Of a DNA stretch of 64,000 nt, positions 62,691-64,000 are shown one piece after another. Under the pieces are notes generated by a model, which was not told the origin of the DNA, did not search any database, and saw nothing but the letters and a program-made list of their open reading frames with translations. The DNA is from an uncultured Lachnospiraceae bacterium (GTDB taxonomy: Bacteria > Bacillota > Clostridia > Lachnospirales > Lachnospiraceae). The stretch covers positions 1 through 64,000 of the forward strand of contig CANPZE010000008.1 in the NCBI GenBank assembly GCA_947589315.1, read 5' to 3'. Both the position numbers and the translations under genes were made by a program. The first letter of the stretch is position 1. Each line of letters starts with the position of its first letter.

Positions 62691-63716
62691 TTATTGCCTT
62701 TCCCGGATAAATTTCATGCTGTCCAAAGTCGCCTGCAGACGTGCGCTCAGACTGTCCTGGCTGCTGGCGACTTCCATCTTCCAGATCCAGATCGTATCGC
62801 ACCGCAGGATATAAAATGTCCTGTCATAACCGTCTCCTTTGTCCGGGTCACATAAAATCCTTCCACAAAAGATGCTGCCGTCTTCACCAATCTGAACCGA
62901 ATCTGTCTTGACGTATTGTCCGTTGGGGTTCTGGCTCATCATACTCCCGATCTCTTCTTCCAGGCTGCGCTCGCAGGGCTCCAGCCTCAGGTAGGCCAGA
63001 GGGTTGCCGTCTGCCGTTTTCTTTTTAGATTCCAGCCGGAAAGTATTCTTTTTCTTGTTCTGAATAAAGCGAAAATTTTTGGCATCGTAATTGAAAGCAA
63101 GTCCTCCGTCTACAGCGACACGCTTTACTTCTATTGTTTTTTTCTTTCCATCCTCCTGGATCGTAGCATCCACATAAGTTTCTTCCGCCACATCATATTT
63201 TTTCTGGGCCTGGCTATAGTCTCGATGCCCGCCTTCCAGCGGCTTCCCGTCTACAGTGTATTTCACCTTATCAGCAGAAAAGGCGTCCAGAAAGGTATTG
63301 GTCACAGAAGCGATCAAATTCCGCTCTCCTGCGCTGCCACTGGCGCTGAGCTGATCCTGAAAAGCCTGGTTAAAATCCAGCAGAAGAAGCTTCTTTTTGG
63401 CGTTTTGTTTTTCTTCTATATGATTCAGGGAGACCTCTTTGTCCAAGACCCCTTTTTCAATCAATTTTCCTACAAGGGCGTCTCCTGTTACCTCAGAGAC
63501 TGTATCATCATATCCCAATACAAATTCCCCATCCGCATCCGGACGGTATATCTTTACAGCAGTCCCCTGGCCTTCGGGCTGCTGTGGAGCCGCTGTAGCG
63601 GCCTGCTGCTGTGGGGCAGACTGTCCTTTATCGCCCTGCCCGCAGCCGGAAGCCGTTATCAATACTGCTGTGATCACGAATGCTATAATTTGCCTCTGAT
63701 ATTTTCTATATCCCAT
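62691..63716 (-). CDS. GerMN-domain lipoprotein
   Basis: 341 residues. Signal peptide with lipobox LITASGC, so a lipid-anchored extracytoplasmic protein. A Gln/Ala-rich linker is followed by a GerMN domain (about residues 60-170; LLLLDFNQAFQDQL and ERNLIASVTNTFLDAF). GerMN domains occur in spore germination and sporulation proteins such as GerM. A second domain of about 150 residues is beta-rich and unassigned. The ATG at 63716 has GAGG 6 bp upstream. An extended -10 (63768-63773) lies 52 bp upstream. Confidence 0.82.
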   Translation of the reverse strand: MGYRKYQRQIIAFVITAVLITASGCGQGDKGQSAPQQQAATAAPQQPEGQGTAVKIYRPDADGEFVLGYDDTVSEVTGDALVGKLIEKGVLDKEVSLNHIEEKQNAKKKLLLLDFNQAFQDQLSASGSAGERNLIASVTNTFLDAFSADKVKYTVDGKPLEGGHRDYSQAQKKYDVAEETYVDATIQEDGKKKTIEVKRVAVDGGLAFNYDAKNFRFIQNKKKNTFRLESKKKTADGNPLAYLRLEPCERSLEEEIGSMMSQNPNGQYVKTDSVQIGEDGSIFCGRILCDPDKGDGYDRTFYILRCDTIWIWKMEVASSQDSLSARLQATLDSMKFIRERQ

Positions 63717-63767
63717 ACCTAACCTCATTTCTGTACTTTTTACATCTGTTAATGGAATCTGTTGGGT

Positions 63768-63773
63768 ATTATA
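63768..63773 (-). promoter_or_regulatory. Extended -10 element upstream of the GerMN lipoprotein gene
   Basis: Minus strand TGCTATAAT in GTGCTATAATAC, identical to the element upstream of the amidase gene. No clear -35. Confidence 0.45.
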
Positions 63774-63812
63774 GCACATATCCGATATACCGCCTAGCCA
63801 TTTTGGATGTGA

Positions 63813-64000
63813 TTATTTTTCTTCTATTATTTTAACATTCGCATCTTCCTGTATTTTATTCACTTCTTCTTCCCTATAATCCTGCCATTTTTCATCGTCC
63901 GGGCTGACCTCTTTCTTGATCCCCTCTTCTTTCGCATAATCCTTCATCAAGTCTGCCTCATAGGCGGCAATTGTCTCGGTAATGCGGTAACGGTCTTTCA
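63813..64000 (-). CDS. Partial CDS, C-terminal 61 residues of an unknown protein
   Basis: Open frame entering from the right edge and ending with TAA at 63813. The visible part is charged, rich in Glu, Lys and Asp, helical in character, with segments IAAYEADLMKDYAKEEGIKK and DDEKWQDYREEEVNKIQED. No domain is recognisable. Translation of the frame is uninterrupted to the edge and the stop lies 40 bp before the lipoprotein promoter. Confidence 0.55.
   Translation of the reverse strand, partial: KDRYRITETIAAYEADLMKDYAKEEGIKKEVSPDDEKWQDYREEEVNKIQEDANVKIIEEK

Noticed and set aside
62071-62802. A 243-codon minus-strand frame across the CotF-like genes
   Set aside because: It opposes two small genes with ideal ribosome binding sites and crosses the inverted-repeat terminator; it has no start signal.

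Overview
The window reads as a chromosomal segment of a spore-forming, gut-type Clostridia, most likely a member of the Lachnospiraceae. The evidence is strong AGGAGG ribosome binding sites, mid-range GC, rpsD placed inside the alpha operon between rpsK and rpoA, a Cys4 adenylate kinase, an enlarged L17, small CotF-like spore coat proteins, a GerMN-type lipoprotein, a BspA-type leucine-rich surface protein, and secreted GH5 enzymes joined to Ig-like and leucine-rich modules. The genus cannot be fixed from the sequence alone. I see no prophage, insertion sequence or CRISPR array. Most genes are on the minus strand.

Layout. 1-319: divergent promoters with short tandem repeats. 320-2239: a CobD/HisC-like aminotransferase converging on proB. 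2301-16879: nine tightly packed minus-strand genes, in transcription order a response regulator, a histidine kinase, a large membrane protein, an ABC-2 ATPase and permease, a membrane coiled-coil protein, a MoxR AAA+ ATPase, a DUF58 protein and a giant protein with three VWA domains. 17088-20678: citrate synthase, a MarR regulator and a DEAD-box helicase with a structured leader. 20888-25264: a giant surface protein. 25477-28687: cysE/epsC (+), then amidase-rdgB-phosphodiesterase (-). 28899-31802: a GH2 glycosidase. 31874-32046: tRNA-Leu(UAG) with an unusual repeated promoter region.

32052-40807 is a cell-surface polysaccharide cluster: a Wzt-like ATPase, a WsaF-like glycosyltransferase, a polyprenyl-phosphate glycosyltransferase, a DUF2304 protein, a DUF2142 membrane protein, a Wzm-like permease and a two-domain GT2. 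40949-44943 carries truA, ecfT, ecfA2, ecfA1 and rubrerythrin. 45051-49166 is a 1371-residue HD-domain protein of unknown function, wedged between the ECF genes and rplQ. 49279-54670 is the translation cluster adk-map-infA-rpmJ-rpsM-rpsK-rpsD-rpoA-rplQ. It starts from its own promoter and is not preceded by secY. A 346-bp gap upstream of rpsM is rich in inverted repeats and is a candidate regulatory RNA. 54833-54916 is tRNA-Leu(AAG).

55078-61777 encodes one secreted Ig-like protein and two paralogous secreted GH5 enzymes, probably acting together on beta-glucan at the cell surface. 62004-63716 holds two small CotF-like proteins and a GerMN lipoprotein, followed by a partial CDS at the right edge. 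The strongest leads are the two-component/ABC/MoxR/VWA operon, the rpsM leader and the HD-domain giant.
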